Positions 37,415 to 45,863 of a stretch of DNA of 64,000 bases are shown piece after piece. Position 1 is the first letter of the stretch. Every line of letters starts with the position of its first letter. Made by a program: the position numbers and the translations under genes. Source of the stretch: JAEZBP01 sp963832725. Its GTDB lineage: Bacteria > Myxococcota_A > Polyangia > Polyangiales > Sandaracinaceae. The stretch lies in NCBI GenBank assembly GCA_963832725.1, contig CAWHVG010000003.1:1674001-1738000 (forward strand), written 5' to 3'. The notes under the pieces are model-generated. The model saw nothing but the letters and a program-made list of their open reading frames with translations, searched no databases and was not told the origin of the DNA.

Positions 37415-38244
37415 GCACGGCGTTCTCCGTATCGAAGCCGAAGTTGAATGAGGCGACCGAGGGCAAAGCGCCGGTGCCGGCGCGCTCGTTCGAGAAGCCC
37501 TCACTGAAGGACATCGCCGTCTCGACGGGGCTCTGGACGGCGGGCTTGTCGTGGCTGGTGCCGAGCCTGGGAACGATGACGCTGGTCTACCAGGCCGTCC
37601 CTTCGCACCGGGTGAACATCCTCGGCCGCCTCTACTGCAAAGTGCAGATCGCGCTCACCGGCAGCCGCTGGCGGGCCGTGGTGCACCCGGACGTCGATCC
37701 GAATCAGCCCTATATCTTCGCCCAGAACCACACCAACCACTTCGACCACGTAATGCTCTACAACGCCACGCCTCACTTCAAGCAGGGGCTGGAGCTGGAG
37801 AGCCACTTCAACTACCCGTTCTACGGCTGGTTCATGAAGGCACGTGGCACCATTCCGGTCAAGAAGGGCCAGCGCGGGCAGACCACGGATCTGGTCGACC
37901 GCATGCGGCGCGAGGTCGACGCGGGGCGCTCCATCCTCGCCTTCCCGGAGGGCTCGCGGACCCGCACCGGCCGGGTCGGCGACTTCCGCAAGGGTATCTT
38001 CTACGTCGCCCGCGATCTCGGCGTGCCGATCGTGCCGGTGGCCGTGACGGGCGCCTTCGACATGATGCGGCCCGGCAGCATGGTGATCCGGCCCGGCAAC
38101 GAGATCACCGTCTACTGCGAGAAGCCCATCCCCACGGCGGGGCTGCGCGACGACGAGATCCCGGCGCTGGCCGATCGGGTCCGCGCCGCCGTGGCGAACC
38201 GCGTCGACGCGTACTGGGCGGAGCGGGCGCGGGAACGGACGTGA
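37411..38244 (+). CDS. 1-acyl-glycerol-3-phosphate acyltransferase-like protein
   Basis: A 277-residue PlsC-type acyltransferase. The catalytic motif is QNHTNHFDHVM (H-x4-D), followed by KARGTIPVKKG, FPEGSRTRTG (phosphate-binding) and VPIVPVAVTG. Residues about 35-60 include a hydrophobic, membrane-associated helix. It would esterify a (lyso)phosphatidate-like acceptor with an acyl chain from the operon's ACP or CoA pool. The GTG start overlaps the kinase stop (GTGA). Confidence 0.88.
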   Translation: MSTAFSVSKPKLNEATEGKAPVPARSFEKPSLKDIAVSTGLWTAGLSWLVPSLGTMTLVYQAVPSHRVNILGRLYCKVQIALTGSRWRAVVHPDVDPNQPYIFAQNHTNHFDHVMLYNATPHFKQGLELESHFNYPFYGWFMKARGTIPVKKGQRGQTTDLVDRMRREVDAGRSILAFPEGSRTRTGRVGDFRKGIFYVARDLGVPIVPVAVTGAFDMMRPGSMVIRPGNEITVYCEKPIPTAGLRDDEIPALADRVRAAVANRVDAYWAERARERT

Positions 38245-38879
38245 GCGTGACCACCGAAGCACAGACCGACGGAAGGACGCTGCGCGCCGCGCGCCAGCGC
38301 GAACGGCGCCGTCGCGCGGTGCTGGACACCGCCCTTCGCGTGTTCAGCGACAAGGGCTATCACCAGACCCGCATCAGCGACATCATCGAAGCAGCCGGCA
38401 TCGCGCGCGGCACCTTCTACATCTACTTCGACTCCAAGAACGCGATCTTCCACGAGCTCTTGGATCTCCTGCTCACGCGCCTCCGCGACAATTTCGTGGG
38501 CGTCGATCTCTCGGAAGGCGCGCCGCCGATCCGCGAGCAGCTCCTGGTCTCGGTGAGCCGCGTGCTGGCGGCCTTCCATGCCAACCCGGCCCTGACCAAG
38601 TTCGTGCTCCGCGAGGCGGTGGGCATCGACGAAGAGGTCGACCGCAAGCTCGAGAGCTTCTACCAGCACCTGCACGGCTGGCTGAGCGACTCGCTCGAGA
38701 ACGGGCAGCGCATCGGCCTGATCCGCCAGCTCGACACCGAGTACGTGGCCTGGTGCATCATCGGCTCGGTCAAACAGTTCCTGCAGCTCGTGCTCGATCG
38801 GCCCGCAGAGGCGCTCGACGTCGATCACCTCGCCCAGGTGATCCTCGACTTCCACCTGCAGGGCATCCTCGCCCAGTAG
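38241..38879 (+). CDS. TetR-family regulator ending the lipid operon
   Basis: A 212-residue TetR protein: RRAVLDTALRVFSDKGYHQT, the recognition helix in ISDIIEAAGIARGTFYIYF, and a helical ligand domain like those of fatty-acid-responsive regulators. The GTG start overlaps the acyltransferase stop. It closes the 11-gene operon, and candidate operators lie before the first gene, suggesting end-product control by an acyl-CoA or acyl-ACP. That link is inferred. Confidence 0.87.
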   Translation: MSVTTEAQTDGRTLRAARQRERRRRAVLDTALRVFSDKGYHQTRISDIIEAAGIARGTFYIYFDSKNAIFHELLDLLLTRLRDNFVGVDLSEGAPPIREQLLVSVSRVLAAFHANPALTKFVLREAVGIDEEVDRKLESFYQHLHGWLSDSLENGQRIGLIRQLDTEYVAWCIIGSVKQFLQLVLDRPAEALDVDHLAQVILDFHLQGILAQ

Positions 38880-38919
38880 GCCTCGCGGTCACCGCCCGCG
38901 TCCCGCGCGGAAGCGACGC

Positions 38920-39102
38920 TCAGCGACCCGCGCCGCGCTCGCGCGCAGAGTCGCGACGGACGTGCGCGGCGCAGCGCAGGACCGGCAGCACGGGGTACTT
39001 CGGCATCCCGTCCGCCGTGCACAGCCGATAGACCGTGCCGCGGCGGGTCTCGAGCGTCTTGGAGCACGCGCAAGAGCGGCAGAGGCCGGGCTCGACGCTC
39101 AC
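38920..39102 (-). CDS. small Cys-rich protein
   Basis: A 60-residue protein starting at GTG 39102, overlapping the CPBP stop. It has a C-x-x-C-x-C cluster (LCRSCACSKTLETRRG) and further Cys residues (YRLCTADGMPKYPVLPVLRC). Similar short proteins with a Pro-x-Tyr-Pro motif are common in myxobacteria and look like single zinc ribbons. Function unknown; probably co-translated with the CPBP gene. Confidence 0.65.
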   Translation of the reverse strand: MSVEPGLCRSCACSKTLETRRGTVYRLCTADGMPKYPVLPVLRCAAHVRRDSARERGAGR

Positions 39103-40112
39103 GCGGAAGGCTCCAGCGGCAGCGCGACGTTCGGCCGGGGCTCGGCGGCGCGGACCAAAGGCGGCGGCGCGCCGATGCGCGGATCGATTCGGAGCGCGCC
39201 GTAGCGGACGCGGACCCAGAGCGCGATCAGCAGCGTGCCGACGAGCATCGCGACCAGCCCCGTCATGCCCGCCTCCGGCCCGAACGCGCCGCCCGTGACC
39301 CACGCCGGGCCGGTCACGTCGCGCGTGACCACCGCGCCGAAGAAGAACTCCGTCATCCCGCTGACCGGCATGCCGAAGAAGTTCTGGAAGAAGTTCCAGC
39401 CGATGTGGAGCCCGATCGAGAGGCCGATCCGGCCGGTGGTGAGGTACCCGACCGCCAGCATCATGCCGGCGGCGACGATGTTGATGGTGCTCGCCCACGT
39501 CGCGTTCGGGTTGCCCAGGTGGGCGAGGCCGAAGACGGACGAGGAGATCACCGCCGCCAGAAGGGCCGCGTTCGGCCCCGCGATCCACCGGCAGCGCAGC
39601 CCCTCGGCCAGGTTGGTGAGCTGGTAGCCGCGGGAGATCAGCTCTTCGTAGATGCCGATGGCGACGAACGCGAACACCGTCACGGGCAGGAACGCCAGCC
39701 GCGGCACGTCGCCGCCGATCTCGGGCGCCGGCGCGTAGTGGGCCCAGCCGAACGCGAGCTCGGCCCCGAAGATGCCGCCCATCAGGAGCGCGCCGATGAC
39801 GACACCGGCCGCCAGATCGGCCCACCATCGCCGGTCCACGCGCAAGCCCAGACCGTCGAGCGAGCGCCGGTCCACGAAGCGGCACACCAGCGCGACCTCG
39901 ACCAGCGTGATCAGCGCCGTGAGCATGAAGATCGGCGCCCGCAAGAAGACGGCCTCCATGTCCTGTTCTGTTGCTTCCCGCACCCGCCCCGCGACCCACG
40001 CGAGACCGCCGGAGAGGACGCCGAGCGTGAGGAGCTGCACCACGAGCCGCACGAGCGCTCGCGGACGCCGCTCGGCGTCGTTCCAGAAGACGTAGACCAC
40101 CCAGCGCAGCAC
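39099..40112 (-). CDS. CPBP-family intramembrane metalloprotease
   Basis: A 337-residue polytopic protein. The CPBP/CAAX-protease motifs are IYEELISRGYQ (EExxxR), FGLAHLGNP and LHIGWNFFQ (His ligands). About eight membrane spans are seen. The GTG at 40112 is chosen because the sequence upstream is repetitive and the helix RWVVYVFWNDAERRP begins there. The family cleaves prenylated or other membrane substrates or protects against bacteriocins; target unknown. Confidence 0.82.
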   Translation of the reverse strand: MLRWVVYVFWNDAERRPRALVRLVVQLLTLGVLSGGLAWVAGRVREATEQDMEAVFLRAPIFMLTALITLVEVALVCRFVDRRSLDGLGLRVDRRWWADLAAGVVIGALLMGGIFGAELAFGWAHYAPAPEIGGDVPRLAFLPVTVFAFVAIGIYEELISRGYQLTNLAEGLRCRWIAGPNAALLAAVISSSVFGLAHLGNPNATWASTINIVAAGMMLAVGYLTTGRIGLSIGLHIGWNFFQNFFGMPVSGMTEFFFGAVVTRDVTGPAWVTGGAFGPEAGMTGLVAMLVGTLLIALWVRVRYGALRIDPRIGAPPPLVRAAEPRPNVALPLEPSA

Positions 40113-40156
40113 CGCGGGGAGTGTGCCCCGTCGGCCGCCGGACACAAGCCTCCGAG

Positions 40157-40195
40157 GGGCCCATCCGCAGGGCCCATCCGTGGGGCCCATCCTTG
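40157..40195. repeat. three tandem copies of a 13-bp unit
   Basis: Three near-identical units beginning GGGCCCATCC lie between the divergent CPBP and copper-monooxygenase-like genes. Each contains the GGGCCC palindrome. A role as protein-binding sites is possible but unsupported. Confidence 0.7.
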
Positions 40196-40251
40196 GGGCA
40201 TTGCCGAGCGTGGCATCTCGCCTCTATTCTTCCGGGTTCGGAGGTCGCTCG

Positions 40252-41574
40252 ATGCCGCGTGCTCGTTTCGGTGGGGCTCTCGCCTGCCTTCTCACCCTCG
40301 TGCTCACCGCGTGCGATGGAGGCGGCACGACTCCGCCGGACGCGGGAGGTGACGGCGCCGACGCAGCGACGGTGCCGGACGGCGGGACCGATGCCGGCCA
40401 TGATGCCGGCCACGAGATCACCTACTACGGCGACGTGCGGCCGATCCTCGTCGAGCGCTGCACGACCTGCCATTTCGACGGCGGCATCGCGCCCTTCCCG
40501 CTCGGCACCTACGAGCAGGCGTCGGCCATCGCGGCGACGATGGCGCAGGTGACCCGCGACCGCATCATGCCGCCGTTTTTGGCGGACAACTCGGGCAGCT
40601 GCAACACGTGGGCGAACTACCGCGGGCTGACCGACGAGCAGATCGCCATCATCGGCACCTGGGCCGCCAATGGCGCGCCCGAAGGCGACCCGAGCACCCC
40701 CGCGCCGCCGGCGGTCTCGCTGCCCACCCTGCCCTCGACGGACGTCTCGCTCTCGATGGCGGGGACGTTCACGACCGACGAGACGATGCCCGACGAGTAC
40801 CGCTGCTTCGTGCTCGACACCACGATGGACGCGGACAAGTTCCTGGTCGGCTACGACGTGCAGCCCGGCAACCCGGCGCGCGTCCACCACGTCATCGTCT
40901 ACAACCCGATGGACGACGCCGCCGCCAGCGACGCGCGATCGATGGACGCCGCGGAAGGGAACACGACCGACGGCTACACCTGCTTCGGCGACTCGGGCGT
41001 GAACGCGGTCCCCGTGGCGCTCTGGGCGCCGGGCACGGGCGCGACGATGTTCCCGACCGGCACGGGCATCCAGCTCACCGCCAACCGGCCGCTGATCCTG
41101 CAGGTGCACTACAACAACCAGGTCGCGCCGGGCACGCCGAACACCGATTTGACCCGCGTCGACTTGAGCCTCGCCGACAGCGCCAACCCCGCCTACATGC
41201 CGCTCGTCGGCGACTTCGACCTGAACCTCATGCCGGGCATGCCCGAGGTCGTGGAGTCGAACCAGACCAGCTTCTCCAGCCTGCCGCTGAACGTGCGCGT
41301 CTGGGGCATCTTCCCGCACATGCACACGCTCGGGAGCCAGATTCACCTGGACCTCAACCACTCGGACGGAAGCGACCAGTGCATGATCCAGGTGCCGCGC
41401 TGGGACTTCCACTGGCAGATGGCCTACTGGCTGAACGACCCGATCCGCGTGACCCCGCAGGACGCGGCGACCATCAGCTGCACCTTCGACACGACGAGCC
41501 GCGACACGGTGGTGCACTTCGGCGACGGGACGCAGGACGAGATGTGCCTCGCGTTCGTCTACGTCACGCTGTGA
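40252..41574 (+). CDS. copper-monooxygenase-like lipoprotein with c-type haem motif
   Basis: A 440-residue lipoprotein (ACLLTLVLTACDGG) with an Asp/Gly/Ala linker. Residues about 60-140 hold a haem-binding ERCTTCH motif as in c-type cytochromes. The rest resembles copper type II ascorbate-dependent monooxygenases: VHHVIVY, LQVHYNN, FPHMHTLG and PRWDFHWQMAYWL supply His/Met ligands. Such proteins may oxidise substrates outside the cell; the substrate is unknown. ATG 40252 is preceded by GGAGG. Confidence 0.8.
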   Translation: MPRARFGGALACLLTLVLTACDGGGTTPPDAGGDGADAATVPDGGTDAGHDAGHEITYYGDVRPILVERCTTCHFDGGIAPFPLGTYEQASAIAATMAQVTRDRIMPPFLADNSGSCNTWANYRGLTDEQIAIIGTWAANGAPEGDPSTPAPPAVSLPTLPSTDVSLSMAGTFTTDETMPDEYRCFVLDTTMDADKFLVGYDVQPGNPARVHHVIVYNPMDDAAASDARSMDAAEGNTTDGYTCFGDSGVNAVPVALWAPGTGATMFPTGTGIQLTANRPLILQVHYNNQVAPGTPNTDLTRVDLSLADSANPAYMPLVGDFDLNLMPGMPEVVESNQTSFSSLPLNVRVWGIFPHMHTLGSQIHLDLNHSDGSDQCMIQVPRWDFHWQMAYWLNDPIRVTPQDAATISCTFDTTSRDTVVHFGDGTQDEMCLAFVYVTL

Positions 41575-41628
41575 GAACGGGCCCGGCGGGGCGCCGTCGC
41601 CGCGCGGGCCCGATGCTATAAGAGGCGC

Positions 41629-43056
41629 GTGGACAAGGTCGTCGCCACGCTCCGCACCTTCGGGATCCTCCTCGCGCTCTGGGTGATCCTGGCCGTCGTC
41701 GGCCTGATCGCCGGCGTCATCCCGCTGCCGTGGGCGTGGACGAGCACGCCCACGCCGAGCGCGGACGCGGGCGGGTCCGTGGCCGACGCCGGCGCGACCG
41801 GTGCGGACGCGGGAGCGAGCGAAGCGGACGCGGGCGCCTCGGAGACGGACGCGGGACTCACGGTCTCCGACGCCGGCACTCCCGCCGCGGCGCCCGGCAC
41901 AGCCGCGCTGGCCCGCTGGTCGGTCTGCGATGCCACGCCCGAGCCATCGCTGGCCTTGGCTCAGGTCTTCGGCGACCCGAAGCCCGAGGTGATCGTCGGC
42001 TGCGGCGACCGGTGGCTGGTCATCGCCATCGAAGACGGTGCGCCCTCGCGCGTCGCCGTCTTCACCGCGCCCGCGCCACCGAACGGGCAGCGCGCGCGGA
42101 CGGGGCCGGCGGCCGCGGGCGACGTGGACGGCGACACCTTCTCCGACCTGGTCTTGCCGCTCGCCCGGGAGACGGCGCAGGGCGCGAGCCGAGGCGGCGG
42201 GCTCTATTGGATCCCCGGCGACGGCTTCGGTGGCATCCGCGAGCCTGTGGAGCTCGCCCCGATTGCGGCCGTCGACGTGGCGGTGGCGCCCCTCGACGCG
42301 CAGACGGGCGCGGACGTGGTGGCCATGAACCGCGCCAACGCGCTGGCCCAGCTCCCCAGCGAGGCGTGGGTTTTCGCCGGCGGCGCGTCACCGACCCGGT
42401 CCGCCGCGCTGAACGTGGGGCTCGGCGGCGTGGCGGTTCGCATCGGCGACCTGGACCGAGACGGCAACGGCGACGTGGTCTCGCTCGCGCGCGACCGCGT
42501 CGGGATGGCGTTCGGAGACGGCCAGGGCGCGTTCCCGCGCACGCACACGTTCCAGCTGGCGGGCGCCCGCGAGATCGCGCTCGGCGACCTCGACGGAGAC
42601 GGAGGAGAGGACCTCGCGGTGCTCGGCGGCGGCTTGCGCTGGATCCGCGGCGGCGCGCTCGACGGCATGGAGCCGCGTGGGGTCGAGGGCGCGCCGGATG
42701 CGCTGCGCGGCCTGGCCATCCTCGACGTGGACGGCGACGGGAAGCTCGACTTCGTGGGCTGGGATCATCCGCACCTCGTGGTGCTGAAGCAGGCCGACGG
42801 GATGACCTTCACGGCCGACACGGCGCTCACGCTCACCGGCCCCCTCGGCCCGCGGCGGCACGCGCTGGCCGACCTCGACGGCGACGGGCGCGCCGACGAC
42901 CTCGTGCTGCTGGGGACGACCGGCGAGGACGCGCCGCTCGAGCTGGTGGTCGTCCTCGACGCGCTCGAAGCCGGCGACGTGCAGACCGCCGAAGAGGCCG
43001 CCCCCGTCCCCGACGCGCCGCTCTCGCTGCACGCCGCGCTCCCCGCGCCGGGCTGA
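41629..43056 (+). CDS. VCBS/FG-GAP repeat protein, membrane-anchored
   Basis: A 475-residue protein. One N-terminal membrane helix (TFGILLALWVILAVVGLIAG) is followed by an Asp-Ala-Gly linker and FG-GAP/VCBS repeats with calcium-binding D-x-D-x-D-G loops (DVDGDTFSDL, DLDRDGNGDV, DLDGDGGEDL, DVDGDGKLDF, DLDGDGRADD). A beta-propeller facing the periplasm is predicted. The GTG at 41629 is the start. The gene is followed by a minisatellite. Confidence 0.8.
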   Translation: MDKVVATLRTFGILLALWVILAVVGLIAGVIPLPWAWTSTPTPSADAGGSVADAGATGADAGASEADAGASETDAGLTVSDAGTPAAAPGTAALARWSVCDATPEPSLALAQVFGDPKPEVIVGCGDRWLVIAIEDGAPSRVAVFTAPAPPNGQRARTGPAAAGDVDGDTFSDLVLPLARETAQGASRGGGLYWIPGDGFGGIREPVELAPIAAVDVAVAPLDAQTGADVVAMNRANALAQLPSEAWVFAGGASPTRSAALNVGLGGVAVRIGDLDRDGNGDVVSLARDRVGMAFGDGQGAFPRTHTFQLAGAREIALGDLDGDGGEDLAVLGGGLRWIRGGALDGMEPRGVEGAPDALRGLAILDVDGDGKLDFVGWDHPHLVVLKQADGMTFTADTALTLTGPLGPRRHALADLDGDGRADDLVLLGTTGEDAPLELVVVLDALEAGDVQTAEEAAPVPDAPLSLHAALPAPG

Positions 43057-43076
43057 TCGATCGCGCGCCGGACCCG

Positions 43077-43425
43077 AGTCTCCCTGCCACCCTTCTCCGA
43101 CGCTCACCGGCAAGGCTCGAGACTTCACCTCCCCCCTTCTGCACGCTCACCGGCAAGGTTCGAGACTCCCTGCCACCCTCTCCCCACGCTCACCGGCAAG
43201 GCTCGAGACTCCACCGCACCCTCCTCCCGCGCCCACCGGCAAGGCTCGAGGCTCCACCTCCCCCTTTCGCACGCTCACCGGCAAGGCTCGAGACTCCCTG
43301 CCACCCTCTCCGCAGACTCGGCGGCAGGCTCGAGACTCCCTGCCACCCTCTCCGCAGACTCGGCGGCAGGCTCGAGACTCCCTGCCACCCTTTCCACACG
43401 CTCGACGGCAGGCTCGAGACCAGCG
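43077..43425. repeat. minisatellite, eight copies of a 42-43 bp unit
   Basis: Eight units share GGCAAGGCTCGAGACTCCCT or a close variant (GGCAGG in the later ones). CTCGAG or TTCGAG occurs at 43116, 43159, 43202, 43245, 43287, 43329, 43371 and 43413, so the period is 43 and then 42. The last three units are almost identical, which points to recent expansion. The array fills the gap between two convergent genes. The minus strand is open through part of it but the peptide is low complexity; I do not call a gene. Confidence 0.9.
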
Positions 43426-43441
43426 CGCAGTGTCCGGGAGC

Positions 43442-43984
43442 TCACCCGCCCGGCTGGACGGAGAACGCGACCACCAGCGGCAGCGCGTGGCGGCCGATGG
43501 TGCGCTCGCCGACGACCCAGCCGTCGATGCGCGCCGGTACGCCGCCCTCCGCCGGAACCTCGGGCGGCACGACGCTGAGCACGTAGAGCGGATCGGTCCA
43601 GCGGTCGCCGTCCTCGCGGGTCTGGAGCGCGAGGATCCAGAGCTGCTCACCCGCCGAGCGCGCCAACCCGACGCGGCCCTCGAAGCTCACGCGCGCGTCC
43701 GCGTGCCTGTCCGGATGCGCGCGAAGCTCCGCGTAGTCCAGCGTGGCGTTGGCCCGGCCGCGCTCGAGCACCTGGGCGCGGATCGCGTCCGTCATGCGAG
43801 CCAGGCCGCGCGCCTCCAACCGAGCGCGGTGGATCGCCTCCGCCGGCACGCCGAGGTGGACGGCGCCCTCCTCTTCCGCGGGCTCGGCAGGCGCCTCGGC
43901 GGCGGGCGGCTCCTCCGGCTCGGGCGCCGCTTCCTGCCCGCAGGCCGAGAGCGCCAGCGTGAGGGCGATCCAGCCGGCTCTCAA
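43442..43984 (-). CDS. lipoprotein of unknown function
   Basis: A 180-residue lipoprotein (WIALTLALSACGQE), followed by a Pro/Ala/Glu linker (residues 22-50) and a compact domain with conserved-looking strands (RVGLARSAGEQLWILALQ, WTDPLYVLSVVPPEVP). The start is a TTG at 43984 overlapping the stop of the Coq4-like gene (TTGA); an upstream GTG or ATG would lose the lipobox context. It is likely co-transcribed with the Coq4-like gene. No family recognised. Confidence 0.6.
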   Translation of the reverse strand: MRAGWIALTLALSACGQEAAPEPEEPPAAEAPAEPAEEEGAVHLGVPAEAIHRARLEARGLARMTDAIRAQVLERGRANATLDYAELRAHPDRHADARVSFEGRVGLARSAGEQLWILALQTREDGDRWTDPLYVLSVVPPEVPAEGGVPARIDGWVVGERTIGRHALPLVVAFSVQPGG

Positions 43985-44430
43985 CGCGTGAGGCCGAGCT
44001 CGGCGCGCAGCTCGTCGATCGGCATGTCGAGCAGCGCCTCGTAGGGAGTGTCGTCGCGGTAGAGCGAACGGCATGCGAGGCCTCGGGCGAAGGCCCGCAC
44101 CGTCCGGATCGGTGCGAGCACGCCGAGCAATAGCGCGCCGGCGTCGTTGAGCCACACGAACCAGTGCCGCGGCCCCGCGGCCAGCTCCCACGCGCCCAGC
44201 TCCGCCTCCCCGCGCAGGTCGGTGCCGTAGCCGGTCAGCACGTGGTGCAGATCGTGACGCGCCAAGAGCCCCCGCTGAAAGCGCGGGTTCGGCAGATCGA
44301 CGCGGCGACCCACCACGTACATCTGCAGCGTCTCGGCCGTCGTCGCGTCTCCGTCGAAGCCGTTCGCGACGTGATAGCGGTGCAAGCCCTCGCGCACGGT
44401 GTTCGGCTCGCTATGCTCCGGCGTGCTCAT
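43981..44430 (-). CDS. Coq4-like protein
   Basis: A 149-residue protein carrying the Coq4 signature HDLHHVLTGYGTDLRGE, that is H-D-x-x-H followed by Glu 11 residues later, a zinc- or quinone-intermediate-binding site. Surrounding helices (ELGAWELAAGPRHWF, RTVRAFARGLACRSLY) also fit. In eukaryotes Coq4 is required for ubiquinone synthesis; bacterial relatives are poorly known. The divergent neighbour at 44470 is a UbiB-type kinase, also a quinone-pathway family, with 39 bases between starts. Confidence 0.75.
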   Translation of the reverse strand: MSTPEHSEPNTVREGLHRYHVANGFDGDATTAETLQMYVVGRRVDLPNPRFQRGLLARHDLHHVLTGYGTDLRGEAELGAWELAAGPRHWFVWLNDAGALLLGVLAPIRTVRAFARGLACRSLYRDDTPYEALLDMPIDELRAELGLTR

Positions 44431-44469
44431 CTCACCATCGCCCCGACATCGGTTACCTTGAGCGCGCCG

Positions 44470-45863
44470 ATGGCAGACGACAAGGACGGCTACGGAGCCC
44501 ACGGCACGGCCCCCGAGCGCGTGCCCGGCCGCTTGAAGCGCACGCTGAAGACCGCGTGGCTCGGAGGCCGCGTCGGCAGCAGCTATATGGGCGGCAAGCT
44601 CGCCGACGTCTTCCGGAAGAAGGACGATCGCGAGGACCAGCAGGTCGAACGCCATCTCGCGAACGCCAAGCGGATGGTGCAGACGATGGGCGAGCTGCGC
44701 GGGCCGCTGATGAAGGTGGGTCAGCTCCTCTCGACCCACGCCGCCGCCCTCCCGGAGGAGTACGGCGGGGTGCTGCGCGCGCTGCAGTCGTCGGCGCCTC
44801 CGATGCGCTTTTCGACCATCCGCGAGGTGCTGGAAAAGGATCTCGGCGCGCCGGCGGACGAGCTCTTCGCCGAGCTCTCCCACGAGGCGGTCGCGGCGGC
44901 CTCGCTCGGCCAGGTACACCGCGGTCGACTGCCCGACGGCACCGAAGTGGCGGTGAAGGTGCAGTATCCCGGCGCCGAGGACTCGGTGCGGGCGGATTCT
45001 CGAACATCCACCTGGCCAGCGGGATGGTGAAGCGGGTCCTCGCCGACGCGCTCGGCCAGACGCGGATGGACGTGACCCCGATCGCCGAGGAGCTGGCCGA
45101 GCACCTCATGCAGGAGACCGACTACTGCCGCGAGGCCTACAACGCGAAGCTCCTCGGCCGCCTCTTCGAGGGCGACGACGAGATTGTGATCCCGCGGGTG
45201 CACGACTCGCACTCCGGGCTGAAGGTCATCACCTACGACTGGCTGGAAGGCGAGCCGCTCGACGCAGGCTTGAGCCACCCGGACCCGGCCCGCCGCGAGC
45301 GCACCGTGCGCCAGCTCAGCCACGCCTTCTGGCACCAGTTCTTCCGCGGCGGCCTGCTCCACGCCGACCCGCACCCGGGCAACTTCAAGGTGCTCCCGGA
45401 CGGCCGCCTCGGGATCCTCGACTACGGCTGCGTGAAGATCTTCGACGAGGCGTTCATGCGCGGCTTTGGCGAGATGATGCACGCGAGCCTGGCCGAGGAC
45501 GGGGAGCGCCTGCGGGACGTCTTCGTCCAGCTCGAGCTGATGGACGCTCGCGAGAGCGACGACGAGCTCGAGGACATGGACAAGATCGCCCGCTACTTCT
45601 CGGTGGGCGTACGCGAGGACGACGTCTTCGACTTCGCCGACTTCGACTACGTGCAGGCCGGGCGCGAGCTGGTGATGCACTTCCTGAAGCGCCGCCGGCC
45701 CCCGCCCGCGCAGCGGCACTTCATCTTCCTGAGCCGCGTCGTGCTCGGCTACTACGAGTACTTCTCGCGGGCGAAAGCCGAGATGAACTTCCACCGGCAG
45801 GTGATGCCCTACGTGGAAGACGGCTTCACCGGCCGCGTGATCGACATCCCGCCCTACGGCTGA
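44470..45863 (+). CDS. UbiB/ABC1-family atypical kinase (one frameshift)
   Basis: An ABC1/ADCK/UbiB protein: KxGQ-type motif LMKVGQLLSTHAAALPEEYG, the Ala-rich ATP loop EAVAAASLGQVHRG, VAVKVQYPGAED, HADPHPGNFKVLPDG and the DFG-like LGILDYGCVK. The frame breaks at GATTC 44995-44999. Restoring one base (GATCTCTCG, deletion of the GATC C) gives VRADLSNIHLASGMV and a 464-residue protein. The family supports ubiquinone synthesis or lipid homeostasis. Coq4-like lies divergently next door. Confidence 0.85.

Noticed and set aside
38920..41517. 865-residue minus-strand open frame
   Set aside because: Only its last 60 codons, the small Cys-rich gene, look real; the rest is the shadow of the CPBP and monooxygenase-like genes.
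43077..43425. CRISPR array
   Set aside because: The units are repeated over their full 42-43 bases with no unique spacers, and no cas gene is near.
43190..43650. Repeat protein encoded by the minisatellite
   Set aside because: The frame is open but the peptide is low complexity, the period is not constantly a multiple of three, and no ribosome binding site or start context fits.
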